This document shows, piece after piece, positions 38,080 through 51,608 of a stretch of DNA of 64,000 nt. The stretch spans positions 9,123,388 to 9,187,387 of the forward strand of contig VYZI01000003.1 of the NCBI GenBank assembly GCA_013397695.1, in the 5' to 3' direction. The DNA comes from Centropus unirufus (lineage: Eukaryota > Chordata > Aves > Cuculiformes > Centropidae). Under the pieces are notes generated by a model. It was not told the DNA's origin and made no database searches. It worked only from the letters and a program-made list of their open reading frames with translations. A program made the position numbers and the translations under genes. The first letter of the stretch is position 1. Each line of letters starts with the position of its first letter.

Positions 38080-38360
38080 AGCAGGGTTTCTTCAGGCTGA
38101 AGGACATGAGGAGATGTGAAGCGGCCTTGAGCGATAAAGAATGAATAATGAAGTAGTGAAGCAAGGAGAAAAAGTGGCTGTAGGAAGCTGAGAAAGCGGG
38201 TGGAGTACGTGGAGAGTGGAGTGGGTGAATTGACAGAGCTGGCCAATGATATGTAAAACAGAGGTCTGTGAACAACTAACAATAGCCTATCAATGTAAAG
38301 TAAACAGCTCCTGTTTTAGATAACAAAGACATAAAGAAGAAATTGAGCATACTAAAGGGT
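38080..38360. other. Purine-rich block next to CR1, unidentified
   Basis: 38090-38230 is strongly purine-biased on the plus strand (runs such as GGAGAAAAAGTGGC and GAGAGTGGAGTGGG). It is followed by GAACAACTAACAATAGCC and AAACAGCTCCTGTTTTAG. Composition differs from both flanks, so it may be a fragment of another old element, perhaps LTR-derived. No family could be assigned. Confidence 0.35.
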
Positions 38361-41300
38361 TTTCTGTAGACCATGCAGGAGCCTGTGCCTGCAATCCCCT
38401 CACCTATCCCTGTACACCTCATTTACCTGTCATTATACCTCAAGGGATGGTCACTCAGATATTTCCCAGGAAAGATTGCTTCAGTGCATCATAACCCTTT
38501 AGGTGAAGAAATCGGAGGTAACTCTACTGCAATTCATTGTGGTTATAGCTGACCTGAGCTTTAGCTATGTTGTAGTCTGGTGCACTGACATTTGACAACT
38601 AATTCCCCTCTCTCTTTTATTTAAGTCTATGGAAGGGCAATTAATGAATACCTGTGCTAATCTAGCTACTACTTAAATGGTTGAAGACCAGAGAATGAGT
38701 GAAGAAAAAGCCATAGTTTGCTTTAATGTTTTACATTCTTCTAAATATACCAGAACATGGTCTTGTAAAGTGAAGTAAAAAACTGCTACAAGACTCAGGC
38801 ACTGAGAGCAACATCCCCATTTATGTTGAAAGTAACAGCCACAGGCCAAAAAATTTGTGACATTATTATTGGTTGCAATGTGTATAAAGGCCCAGTGGTC
38901 TTTTTGAGGAATCAACATGTTAAGATGGTGGTCAAAGAGCAGACAAGAGTCCCTTCAGCCAAGCAATTTCCTGTTACACTTGTTCACAGTGGTACACGTA
39001 CTACACACTATGAATAGTTCAACTATAGCAGACAAATAAAAATTCAAATAGAAAAAATAATATCAAAACTTCATGTTCAATATGGGCGGCAGCAGAGAGA
39101 GCAGACTGGTGTCCTTATCTATGGCTGGGCCACTTTACAAGCACCCTGGCTGAAGAACCAGTCTCCAGCTGAAAATATTAAAGCTTTGCAGATTTTTACA
39201 GGGAGTTCCTCTCTGGATAACGGGCAGCCTAGAAGGAAGGCGATGGTACTTCAGCATAAATTGGATTAATGGGCAGTGAAAGCTGACCTTTTTGACACTG
39301 CAGACAGGAGCTTGAGAGCAGAAGGATAAAATTAAGACAAGTTTAAATTAAATAACTGTTTACAGCAGCAGCAAAGGAGCTTGCTCACTCACAGATGCTG
39401 GTAGATATGCTGTGTCTCTCGTCTCTCCCCTCCAAGTTTTCTGAACTGCTACACAGCTGAGTATGACAATACTGAGCACACAGTAATAAATAGTTACTAA
39501 AGAAAATGATCTTGTTGCATCTGCTGTCTACCTGACTGCAAGTATATCCTGTCTGGCTCCACCGATGCTGGGTGTGAGCAGTAGAAAGGATGTATTTCCC
39601 TGGTCTCTATCACTTTCTCCAGCCCTGAATGATAGGGGTTTTATGCTATCACAAAGTGTTTTTTTTTTACCCCACTCAGTCACATCTCTATAGGATTCCT
39701 CCTCTTATCTCTATGCTTATGTTAACCCTTCCCAACAATCTGCCAAGAAAACGACTGTAATGAAGAGTTTGGACATTTTCCTGTTTCACATGGTTTCATG
39801 GCAATGCTCTGGGGTGATTTGGCCTCAGGAGCTGCCGGTTGTCTGTTTACCACAAGATTTCCTCAAAGCACATTTTCCAGAGGTCTCTGCTTCACAAAAG
39901 TGGAAACAAAAAGTGTCAGAGCTTTGAGAAGGCTCTTGTAACTGTTTTGAGACCTGTGTCCCAGTCATCCATCTCCACCATCTGTCTGCCATCCATCCTG
40001 TCCCTGTTGCTGCAGGGCCTTGCCATCTGCCAGATGGGTAAGTTTGCTTTCACCACACACAACAGTGCAGATGGGGAACTGAGGACTTGGTCGACAATGC
40101 ACGGTGACACAGGGAGATTTGCAGAACAAAGCTGTGCCCTGATTTACCAAGTGCAAAACCAGCGACATTTTTTTTCTCTCTCTTTTCAAAGCACTTCCCC
40201 AGAGCACTTCTCACAGCTCTTGGGCTGTTCTCATGAATATGTGCTGACTTACTCCCAGCCTTGCTCAGGGCAGACTCTTGCAAATGCCATTGTATTGTAA
40301 GTAACCAGAAGTATGCCTGGAATACATGTAAACACGTTTACACTAACTATCTTCAACAAGAGGGTAGCTGTGACTGCGCTGGAACGCACTGGAGAGTTTA
40401 GCCTAAACTGCATGGAGATAGATTAAAGCTAGCCTGGCTATGCCTGCACATCCTGAACAATTCTCTCTCTGATTTTTTAAGTTAACCAGAACCATCTGTA
40501 CGGCTGAACTAAAACAATGGGGGCCATCAGAGCTGCCTTCAAGAGCCATTTCACTTCCCATTCTTCCGGGAGAGCTAGTGTGATGGGCTGCAGTCTGATT
40601 ATATGAACAAAAGAGGTGTGTTTTAACATAACCATAAATTTCACCCTACAAAACACTCACTGCACAGTGTGTGGGTGGTTGCAGCTGGTGCTGAGCTGGG
40701 CTTCACTCGATTTGCCTCAAATAGGGGTTAATGGTAGGATTGAAAGGATTAGTCACACACATACAGCCTGAATGTTAGAGCTCCTAATTTGTCATAACTC
40801 TTCTTTCAGCCCCGAAACTGAAGCCATACAGCATGAAGGATTATGAGACAGTCGTATACTCTAAAAAATTACCGTACAGCATCCATACAGTTTTTAACGT
40901 AATGGCTGGTTTTGGTACTCCGCGTTTCGTGGTAGAGGGCACAGAATGGTTCCTAGAAGAGTGCCAGGTGGGCTAAATGGGACCCCAAGGAACTATGTGA
41001 TGTTTTTTGGCTCCATGTTGTACATCAGACCTGAAATGGTTAATATGATCTTTGCTGGAATCAAAATATTTGGAGAAAAAACCCTCATGCTCTATCTAAT
41101 CAGCTTCAGTGAAAGTGCTTTCAGCAGTGACCCTCTTTCCAAATACAATGAAATTGCTCAGAGACCTTGTTATTTTCAAATGAACTCCTCTTGTTTGTTA
41201 TTATTTTTGATGCAAACAATCCAAGTTTCTAGGGATAGTGTTGCAGGCACAGGAAATGCTTTCAGAAATAAAAATGAATTATGTGAAATGCTTCCATAAA

Positions 41301-42419
41301 TACACAAACAAAAGTGCTAATTGGTGAAAAAATGTTATTCTCCAAAATGAATTGGAATAAAAGATGATCCACAAAAAAGCTCATAAAAAAATCACTGTTG
41401 CAGCTGTGCCCCATCACGGCTATCTGGGCAAGACACTCCTCAACAGGAGGAAAAATTTAATCTCTGGCCCAGCTCTTGAAAAGTCATGGAAATGTGGACG
41501 TGTCACTTTGGGACAGTATGAAATTTGTGTAAATTACTGCAGAAGGAAAAGTTTCCACGAGAAGGGCTCATTCTATTTGATTGTGTGTGTATGTATATCT
41601 CTAAGTGACCTAGTCACTGCTCCTTTCCAACCAATAGAAAGAATAGGAAAATTTAGGAAGCAATTAATCTGACATATTCTGGAGAGCTACTTTAGGATAA
41701 CAAGAATTGGGTAAATAAGCCCTGGGGGAATAACTTAAATGCAAACACAGGTAAAAGATGTTTACATTTGATCAGAAGAATCTTACTCCCTCTGTCAGCC
41801 ACATGGTTGTCTCCCACTTGCCTTTGTTATGCAGTCCACTTCAATAAATGTATGGTAGCTCTTTTTCTTTAAGGGCTAAAATTCCTTATTACCCTGTGTT
41901 TCCTGTAGGGTACCACTGAGGAAGAACATCTACAGGGACAGTTATTAAAAAGCAATTTATTTACAGTTACATTTGGTTCTAAAGTAACTTGCTTGTAAAG
42001 AGCATCCTCCAAATATAAGATCTGCCTTTCTGAAAAGCACTTCTGAAATGCTTGCATTCGAACTCACAGGAATTATTTCTTCATGCTACTACAAGATATA
42101 ACACTAAAGAGGAGACCAGAGCTATGGAAGAGTCACAAAAATAATTGTTACCTTACCTGGTGGTCCAACACACTGTTTTGCCTCTGGTTGTTTTGGGAAG
42201 CGTCTTCCACTTCTGCAACCTTAGTATGGTTGAGCTGTCATGTGCAATTGATAGAACATAGGTCTTATACACGTAGAGTTAAGATTCACGATCTAAGATG
42301 TCTGTGTTCTTGAAACCAGAAGTTTTCAGCTAGAGCTCTTTGAAAGCATATTTAGTGTAAATACTAGTAGCAGGACTCCTCTATTTTCTGCATGCAGACT
42401 GGATCCATGTCTTACCAAG
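38361..42419. other. Non-coding, nothing recognised
   Basis: About 4 kb. Frames of 153 codons (39839-40300) and 117 codons (40946-41299) on the plus strand are among the longest in the window, but their peptides look random and overlap equally long frames on the other strand or lack splice signals. Confidence 0.5.
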
Positions 42420-44090
42420 ATGACAAAAACCTTTGGACAGAATAAATCACTGCTTCTTGGAACTAGACTTAGTGCACTCAAGAAAAGACGCAATTTTGAA
42501 TTTGGCCTCGAAGGACTAAAATTGAGACATAGAAAGGAAGAAATAGAATGTAAGAGTGATCACAATATGATTAGATATACAACTGTGGAGATACAGAACT
42601 TAAATACAGCACATATGGAAATACATAAAAATGAGGCAATGAGCAAAAAATAAAATAAATGTCTGCCAAGTAATAACTCCAAAGAATCTGATACCTGTTA
42701 AAAAATACTTCTGGAAGCCCAGGAAACTCTCTGCTGCAAATAAAAATCAAAGCAGTCTGACTAAAGTGCTGAACAGCTTCATATGAAATATAAGGACATT
42801 CTCCCATGGAAAAGGTCAGTATTTAAAAACTGTAAATCTAACCCAATGAAGAGAAAAGTCATGGCAGGTCAAAAGGAAGCAGGAAATCAAGAGAGTTAAA
42901 AAATCAATTTGAAGACTATCTTGCAAATGATGCTTCATCTGAGAGCAATATTTTATTTAAATACAAGAAAAAAAAGAAAACAGCTAGGAAATTGGTGTTC
43001 TTGCTGGATGACCATGGTGTCAAAGGAGAAGAAAGAGGTGATGGAGCACAGAGAAGCTCCATAAATTCATTGTGTTGGTCTCAACCGGGAAAGATGCTGA
43101 GGATATTCCTAGATATAATGTATTCTTCATAGCAGATCAGACAGAGCAGCTAAACTTGTTTTACGTAAATTTACCTGGAGTGTTACATGAAAAAGGTATG
43201 TAAAAATTTCCAGTGTGAGTATTATTTCCAAGAAGGGCTGCTATTAGGAGTAAAACGTAAGAGTTGAAAAGATGGTCATTGAGTTCACAGCCTGTGAGGA
43301 AGGGGTCAGTAATTCTCCTGTATTAAGAAATTCTTCATCACCATCCTGCCACTGCTTTACTATGGTTTCAGCAAGCATAGGGGCGAAATAGACCCCGTGG
43401 ACACAAGAAAAGTGGGTTTTTGAGACCTGCGACAAGATTCTGCAGTAAAACTTGTTCAATGCTATAAAATGGTTGTGAGTTCGGAAGAAAGGTCCTTCTA
43501 TGAATTTGAAGTTGGTTAAAGGTCAAGAATAGCAGAGTATGGCTCAGTAGTTTTCAGACTGGATAAGACTCAGTAGTGGGGCTTACTATGAATCAGTGTT
43601 GGGATGAGTTTTATTCGATATCTTATCAATGACCCAAAAAAGGGAGTAAGAGATGAAATCTCAAAAAATGAGGATGCTAATGAAATCTTTTAGACAGCCA
43701 GGAACAGCAAGGAATTACATCAGGACATGTAAAACTGAGTGGTCAAAAAGGTGACAGATAAGCTATTGGTGTAGATAAACATAATGTAATGTATCCAGAG
43801 AAAAGTAATCTAAATCAAGCCTGCTTGATGTGGAAACTCTAAAAAAAAATTAGACACTTAAAAAAAAATTACTGACTTAAAACAGGTTAAAAAATAGAGT
43901 CCAGCTTCTAGTACTTGCTCATACAGGAGGCTTGGGATGCAAACTATGCCAGAATATTAAAAAATACAAATAAATGGACAACAGATCCAAATCACATACT
44001 AAATGAAAGAGAATGAGATGAGCCCCTAACATGCCAGCAAAACCATTTTAAATGCTGAAAGAAACCACGGAGAGAGGATAGGCCTTGGTC
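42420..44090 (+). pseudogene. Heavily decayed LINE ORF2 (CR1/L3-like clade)
   Basis: No long frame survives, but motifs appear in the order expected for a non-LTR retrotransposon ORF2. SDHNMI, like the end of the endonuclease domain, is near 42557. Lys-rich DNA follows, with LDDHGVKGEERGDGAQR near 43000. A SVLG-stop-VLF segment, like the RT block before the INDL motif, is at 43593-43616, followed after a frame change by LINDPKKGV at 43622-43648. The text then continues through DNA corresponding to the catalytic region and beyond, without an intact DD box, to about 44090. The A-rich plus strand also fits a LINE. Family and boundaries are uncertain and the assignment rests on motif order. Confidence 0.5.
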
Positions 44091-47000
44091 TTCTCAAACA
44101 GTACTTCTTTCTGTCAGTGTCATAGGCAGATCTAGTATTGACCTGTATGCTTTTACATACAGGCATTTCTTACATTTTCAGTTCTCATGGACCAGTATTT
44201 CAAGGATCTACTGACCCCAAGAAGAATAGTTCAAAAGATAGGTACGTGGATAAAGGATCAGTGATGATAAAAATTCTTTAACCAGAAGGAGGATAACCTT
44301 GAACACTAAAAATGTAAAATGCCAATGAGTACATTACATATACTCATTTAATGACACATTTTTTCTAAATTTTATCCACTAAGGCCCTACTTGAAGGACA
44401 GAAAATTTCTTATGTGATGTCTCTTCCTGTTCCTCTCTCTCTTTTATCTGGGAGTTAAGTTATATAATTACTGACCACTTCAAAAGCTAAACTTTGTGAA
44501 TAATTCATACAACACGACAACATGAAGTAAGGTTAGGGGAGCCTGTGGATATCTCTGCATATCAAAACCCAGGCATGGAATTCTGATAAATAAAGGGATA
44601 GCATCATATTTCAAAGACCACCAGAGGAAGATAAAATACACAGCTGGAAAGGGAAAAAAAAAACAAACTATGAACAACTGGCATTGCCCAGAAATTTCTG
44701 TTCTCTCAAGGATATCGGTAATTGGTAAAAAAGTAACAAGTGCAATTATTTCCAACTCACATAATTTTTAATTGGTTGGCATGGCTAAATCCTTGACAGA
44801 ATAATGAATTAAAGCCAAAAGCAATCTTTATCTGTCAATTTGATTGCACACCCTCAACAGCAAGGTGATCCCATTTCCACAGTTTTAGAAATACATCAGA
44901 AATTGTGCTCAAAGTAAAAGTTTCAGCTTTTTTTTTTCCCCCTTCAAAATTTAAAGCACTGCTAAATGCCAAGTGTATTGAGCTGCTGCAGATCTGGTGC
45001 TTTTGCTATCAAAATGCAGGACGCTTAGCAACAATTCTGGACATAGGACTGGGAGATGGTAAACTCATTTGACTTTACTTCCATCTCAAATCATTCTGGT
45101 TTTCATAGTTACTCAGAATTTTGATCTTGCTCTGCTGGAACCAAAGGCACAACTTCGTGGAAGCTGAAATATAAAATACTGGTCTTACCTATCTCACATG
45201 TGTCATGTGGAAATGAAAAATAAGCCATCACTAATAACTCAAAGAAGAAGCAGCAAATACTTGTTCAAAACTTTTATATTAAATATTAAGAAATTATAAT
45301 ATTGATGACATCAGTAGAGGGTGTGATTCTTTCATTACCACTTGAGAAGTACCCAGTCAGTAGTGAACTGCTGAAGCAAATTTTAAGAGGACTCAGTTGT
45401 TTTAAAGCTACTGCACACAGCGAGTACTGGCTTGTTTTGCCTCTAATTCGTTGCCATGTTCATGAGCCCAACAGTTTGATGATCTTACAAAGCAGATAAA
45501 TGGATTTTGTACCCTCTAAATGGGCAGAGGGAGTACCAGAATATTAAGTACCAGAAACCAGAACGCATATCCATGAATTTGGTTAGGTTACGTTTTCTTC
45601 ATCAGAGAGGAAATACCTAGCTGATTTTACAAAGACATAGACTTGAAGATTCTGCAGTCTATTTGCTGTTTCTCAGTAATTGAGAGGGATGCTTACAGCT
45701 GAGGAAGAAAAAAAAGGTCATCTGCTTCTGTTGTGGGACTTACCATGTGCAAAACTACATGGAAAATGAAGTTCTCTTATTTGCCTCTTGCTCTGCAAGA
45801 TTTCCAGAGACATTGCAGGTAAGCAAAGAAGCATCATTGCTGTTATTTCTCCTTTAGAAGTCTTCCATGATGCTCAGAAGCCTTGTACGTGGAGGACTGA
45901 ATAAAAAGACCTGGACTGACTTTTTTTTTGTTTGGTTTGTGCCATTTTCCTTGTAAAACAAGGTTTTTACTGTGGGGACAAAACACTATTGTGATAGCTA
46001 TTTGTGATATCACCTAAGAATTCTGCATCTGATCAAAGTTTGATATTTTAAAAAAAAGAGGAATAAGGAAACACCATAGTTTTGGACCATGCATGTTTCA
46101 CATCTTGAGAAATATCTGCTAGATATGTCAGCTGTGAAGGGGCAGCTCATCTTATCTCAGTTCAGCTTCTGACTTTTCTTCACTTACATCTCCTTAAAGG
46201 CGTTGTTTTAGGGCTTCTCCAGGGAAAACAGAATTGCTTTCTTAAGGTAAAAAAATCTGGATGAAAGTAAAGCTGATTGGTCTCAGACTTATGTCATTAG
46301 AAAGATTATTGTAGAATTTAACAGTGGTGCTAGCCTAAAATTCCTTTCCTTCTTGTCACTAGACAGCAAAAGATTAATCCCATGACTGGTTTAGAGATGA
46401 AGAAAATGTTAACTATGCCAGTATCCCTACAGGGTTTGCAGGCAAACTTTGGTCAGGTCTGTCCGAAATACTCTAAAGTGAGGATTGTTCATACACTGCT
46501 GTAGCATATTTGCGAGGATAAATGGAAAAAAAAGCAGTGTTATTGAGAGGGGTTTTTTTAATTTTCATGCTTTGATAAAACATGGACCTCCAGCTGCAAA
46601 TCTGCATTGATTTTAATTATGTTTTGTCGCTCTACATTTAGCAGCTTACCAGGATTTTGAACATGATCTTTTCCTTTTTTTTTCCTGCTTTCGCTTTTAT
46701 TTTTCCCCAGTCTTCTAATTGCTAGATTTCCTCACCAATGTTATTCAGATGTTTCCTTACCCACAAAAGATTTTTAATTTGTTAATTTGTACAAACATGA
46801 GGTTTGAAGTAGGCACTCAGTGCAAGAAGTTCTATAAAATGCTACCTGCTAGAGACGTAGGGCATGTGTAGACATTTTGGTCTGATCTGTCTTGGACTGT
46901 GTGCTAGACAGACCTTTCCCAGAGGTCATCCTGGTTCTCCATTCAGACCTTTTGAACTACCTGCCTGTTCCCCTTCCATATCCCTCTCCACCCAACATAT

Positions 47001-48656
47001 ACAGCTTTAATAGACTCTGGGTTTGCCTGGGTGTGATAAATCCCTTTCACAGCTCCCCTATAATAGTTAGGTTTGTTTGTGGAAGAAACTGAAAGGCATC
47101 GCCTCCCTAAAAACCCTGCAAATGAGTGTCTATGTGGATTAAATTATGTAAACTAACCTGACAAGTTTTACTCATGCCAATCACAGAATACTTTTCTAGA
47201 CCTCTTGGGATGCTTCTCTGAGAAATATGTGAAATTTTTAGGACAGGTATATGCAAATTAAGAAAAAAACCCCACAACCTTTTCTTCCTCTGTAACATAG
47301 GCTAAAATTTATGCCTGCTTTAATGGAACTGTTCTGGAGTTATTATTTGGCTGTGACCAGCCATTTTGTCCGAGCAAGGTGAGTCATGGTCCATCACTGG
47401 AAAGACACTATGTTGTGGAAATTACCCAAAAGAGAAAGAATGTTGTTGCTTGAACTGACAAGTATGTTCATAGCATATAATCCTTATGCAGCACCTTTTG
47501 CTTAAATGTAGCAGACTAGATTCTGCACCGGCAAAGACTGTTCGAGTAAGGTTGAGAAGACCCATCATTTAGGTTGTTCCACAACAAAAAAAAAAAAGAG
47601 TGCTCCTCAGTTCTAAAAAACATGTCTAGATTGACTGAAATAGCATTGTATTAGCTAGAATTGTTGTATTTCTGCATTCCATGCAAATGGAAAAAGAGAT
47701 CATGGGATCAGTTGGTAGAAACTAGTGTTTTTAAATATGTTATGCTTATAATTTAGGAAGTAATTAATCTCCACTTTATTTATTTATTGATAATAAGTTT
47801 GAATCATTCTTTAATCACCAGAGATATTCGTCTACTCTCACTTTGCATCACGCAGGATCATTTTACTACTTTAATGTATTCAGACTTCTTCTGTTCTCTG
47901 GTTGATCATATTCCTCTCATGTACAAAGGCACTTGTGTCTTCATGACACTGACTGCTCCCACTACTTTCTTTTGACCATGGATTTTCTTTGATAATACTT
48001 CTTTTTCACTTTACTACATGTTTATTTTCCCAGTGACTCATACCTTAGACTACACATAAAATATCTTCCCACACTGCATATATGGCCTGCCAAAAGGTAC
48101 TATTTGTGTCTCTACTTGAACACGCAGCATATTTTGATTTTCTTTAATTTTAAATGTCTATGTGAAGTTTTGTGACAACTGAAATATAAACATAATTTTA
48201 AGGTTGTTTTCTTGGTTGTTAAGCTTTGCTTCCCTATCTTATTACAGCTTTCTACTAGTCTCAAGTCAGCAGCCTATCTCTGGGAAGGAAATAATAGACT
48301 AAATTAGAGTTCACTCCTAGATAAATTAACTGCATTTTATTTTGAACAGCAAACCTACATTTGTTATTAATTATCATTGTCTGAATTTAAATGTATTTTG
48401 GAAAGGCTTGAATGGCTTCTAGTTCCCATAAGACAGTCACGTACTGAGGTTCAAGTAGATTTATCTTGTCTTTCTCTTAAATGCCTTCTTTAAACCTGTG
48501 CTTATAAGACTTCCCTAGAAAGAGAAAGTAGTCATTATGGAAGGAAATATACCCTCATCTTTGAATGACTATGTAATGCAATGTTTGTGCACATAGATCA
48601 GAAGATTTTATTACAGTAAACATTTCTGCAATTCCTAACCAGGAGCTTGGTAGCTC
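44091..48656. other. Non-coding, nothing recognised
   Basis: About 4.6 kb of AT-rich DNA with several A and T runs of 8-12 bases (for example near 44650, 44930, 47586). No gene or interspersed repeat was recognised. Confidence 0.5.
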
Positions 48657-48731
48657 TACCAATATACCAATATACCAATATACCAATATACCAATATACC
48701 AATATACCAATATACCAATATACCAATATAC
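48657..48731. repeat. Octanucleotide microsatellite (AATATACC)n
   Basis: Eight perfect uninterrupted copies of the 8-bp unit AATATACC at 48661-48724 with partial copies on both sides, 75 bp in all. Because 8 is not a multiple of 3, the translation cycles through all three phases and creates a spurious repetitive peptide (QYTNIPIY) in a 61-codon frame. The perfection of the array suggests recent expansion and likely length polymorphism. Confidence 0.98.
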
Positions 48732-51477
48732 TTATATTTTTAGTCTTTGGCCTAAGAATCAAACCGAGCTATTCCACACTACAGAAAAGACCAAAATATC
48801 CTAAGAAAAATCTTATTTTCTGTTGTCTTTAATTAGAACACTGATAACATCTTCCACATCCTGAGCCAACTGTGGGAGCTGCATCCGTTTGTGGTGGGTA
48901 CTAGGATGCTTAGACCCACTTGCTTCCCAGACTTATTTTGTCTCGGTCATCCTCACTAGCTGCCAGACCAACTATAGCTACAGATATGCCAGGGACCGTG
49001 ACCTTTTCAAGTGCTGCATGGCCACCCACCTTACACTGGCACTCCTGTACGAGCTAACCAAAGACTCAGAGGTTGCTTTTAATCACACTGCTTCATCGGA
49101 CCGAATACATCAGACTGTGGGAAGAGTAGTGAGAGAAAATGTCATTTAAGTCTGCATCTCTTTTCATCATTCCTTTGCAAATCAAAATGGAGATTCAATG
49201 ATTCTTTACATGAACAGCCATGTGGGGTCCTGAATCCTACCAGCAGACTAAGAACCTGAACTGAAAAATAGTTGTGTTTCAACAGATGGTTTCTGATGTG
49301 TAATTATCAATATATGTAATGAGCAGTTTCTGTGCAAGACCTGGTTATCTGGCTTGTCCTAGCATTTTATGTCTATCATGCATTTCCCAGGTGCCTGTAA
49401 CTACTATGACTCAAAAAGGCAGAGAACAATAAAAATGTCTATTTAAGAGCGTAGCCACTCCAGACACTAATGGGCCTATGAGAGCCTTTGGCAGGCACAT
49501 CCATCCAGCACTGAAAGCACTAAAAACGAGTATGGATGACAAGAATGGATTTAGCTGCCAGCTACGTTTTACAAGGCCATTCATTCTTGCAAACACCTAA
49601 GACTTGTAACATGGTTTCCAGCTGTGCAAAGTAATTAATTATAATAGAACACAAAAAATAATCTGTCGTTCCTCACTCACAGTAATTTTCACTTTCTAAA
49701 AACCACATGCGCCCAGTTCGTGTATTACTGCAAATGAGGTTTAATATCCAGCAGCGAGATTTAGATGAACAAACAAAACAAACAAGCAGTTTGAAGAGGT
49801 GGTAGGTGCTGATGTGTCATGCAGCGTAAGAATTTCAGGACAACCCACACCCAGACTGCAAGTACAAATATTAAAGTGCCTCTGCACGGGCTGCTTTGCA
49901 GGAAGGAACAAGGCGAGGGAGCCCAGCCAGGTCGTGAATACTTTTGGTAATGCAGCGAGCAATAACAAAAGCTGTTTAGACCTTAGGTGTTTCAAGAAAA
50001 ACTTTCCCGTGCCCTAGGGCACTGAGTAGTTTTAGAGGTGTCCTTTAGTACATGGGGCTGAACAGCACAAGACTTTACTGCAAGAGAAGGAAAAATCCCT
50101 TTTCAGGGTTCAGAGAGTCATCAGAATCATGAAGAACTCGCTTCTGCCAGCCAGAGCTGCTCGCCCTAAGTCAAAATATCAACCAAAGTATCTGTCTGTT
50201 TTTTTTCTAAAGGCAGTGAGATCAAGAAGCCCACAATTCATTACAATGCTAGAGAGGGAAAAACTCAAGAAAAATCTCACCCCCCTCCAAACCTGCAGGA
50301 GGTGATTGAGAAAAAGGAGAATATGACACAGAAGACAAAGCCAAGAGAAGACAACTAAAGGCAGGATTTATGACTGCACTGAGAGGTCATATGGTTACAA
50401 GTCTCAGGCATTATAGGTCTGTCTAAAGTATATGGCTCTGTCTGAGGAATATCATGAAAGTGTAATACAATATAACAAAGAAAAAGAAATGAAGCAAGCA
50501 CGAAATTGATCATCAAACATTACAGTCCAGATCTTTGCTCACTTCAGAATGGCTGAGCAACTCAGCGTCTCACAGCAGGATTATTGCTGTGTTTCCTCCA
50601 TAAGGGAGCTGCAGCAAATCTGATTTCCAAAACATATTTTTGCTCTGTTATGTTTTCACAAACAGAAGATTACATGTTTCACTGAGCCAGGATGCAGACT
50701 TTCCTTACTGATGAGGTCCCTACTGCTTCAGCTGTTCCTTTCACACTGAGATCTTATCCAACAGTGTCTGAGAGACCTGCTGTGAGTCTACAAGATCTTC
50801 TTTTTGGGTTCCTCCCTGTATAATTTTTGGTACTGTAAGTTTAGAAAAACTGAACTCAAACACCTCTTCCTTCTGTCAGTGGCAAATGTCCCTTCAAGAC
50901 ACACATGCTGTTGAAGAAAATGTAGTCGTTGGGGGTTGCATCAAGCTTTGAAACACAACTAAATTAAAAAATCACTCAATTTGTAACAAAAATGTGGGCA
51001 AAGTGAAAGGTACCATTCTGAAAGGCACTGTGATTAGGAATTGATCCAGAAAAACAGAAAGGCTGTGTATGTGAAATAATCTATAGAGAAATGGTAGGGT
51101 AACAGTTATCAGCCAAACCTCTCAGAAGATTGAATTTAAAAGTCATGACTACTATTTCCTTTTTTAAGTAAGCCTTTTCTGAGACTTTGGAAATGTACAT
51201 AGTAACTCCTGCTTTAGGCTGATGTGTTCACTGGTGGCCTCCCCAGGCAATTTCACATGAGGTGTCATCAGGACCTTACTTGGCTTTGCTTTACAGTCCT
51301 GCATGTTTTCAGATTAAACTTTAAAGTTCTTTTTGACAAAAAACTTTGGAAAGGACTGTATTTGTCCTTAGGACTGATTTTCAGGTCCATTTCATACAGT
51401 AAGCCACCTCAATTGCCCCTGATTTCTAGGAATGGATAATATTTTGCAGTGGGCAGACAAATGGAGACCACTAACGT
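48732..51477. other. Non-coding, slightly GC-richer patches
   Basis: 48840-49150 and 49740-50020 are somewhat GC-richer than the average and contain open frames of 72-86 codons on the plus strand, but none has a recognisable domain or convincing splice sites. Confidence 0.45.
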
Positions 51478-51608
51478 TCAAGATCAGGTTGGATTGGGCT
51501 CCGAGCTACCTGATCTATTTGGAGATGTGCCTGCTCATGGCAGGGGGCTGGTCTGGATGACCTTCATTGTCCTTTCCAACCCAAACCATTCAATGATTCT
51601 ATGATTCC
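51478..51608 (+). mobile_element. CR1 LINE 3' end, short
   Basis: About 130 bp: TTCAAGATCAGGTTGGATTG, a CTACCTGATCTATTTGGAGA block, CTCATGGCAGGGGGCTGG, CCTTTCCAACCCAAACCATT and the terminal octamers CAATGATTCTATGATTCC. Good preservation of the 3' terminal repeat, severely 5'-truncated. Confidence 0.92.

Noticed and set aside
39839..40300. 153-codon plus-strand open frame
   Set aside because: Overlaps three open frames on the opposite strand, and its peptide has no recognisable family or structure.
47184..47225. AATCACAGAATACTTTTCTA resembling a reversed CR1 terminus
   Set aside because: Similarity stops after about 15 bases and none of the internal CR1 blocks follow.
48647..48832. Repetitive peptide QYTNIPIY in an open frame
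   Set aside because: Purely the translation of the (AATATACC)n microsatellite.
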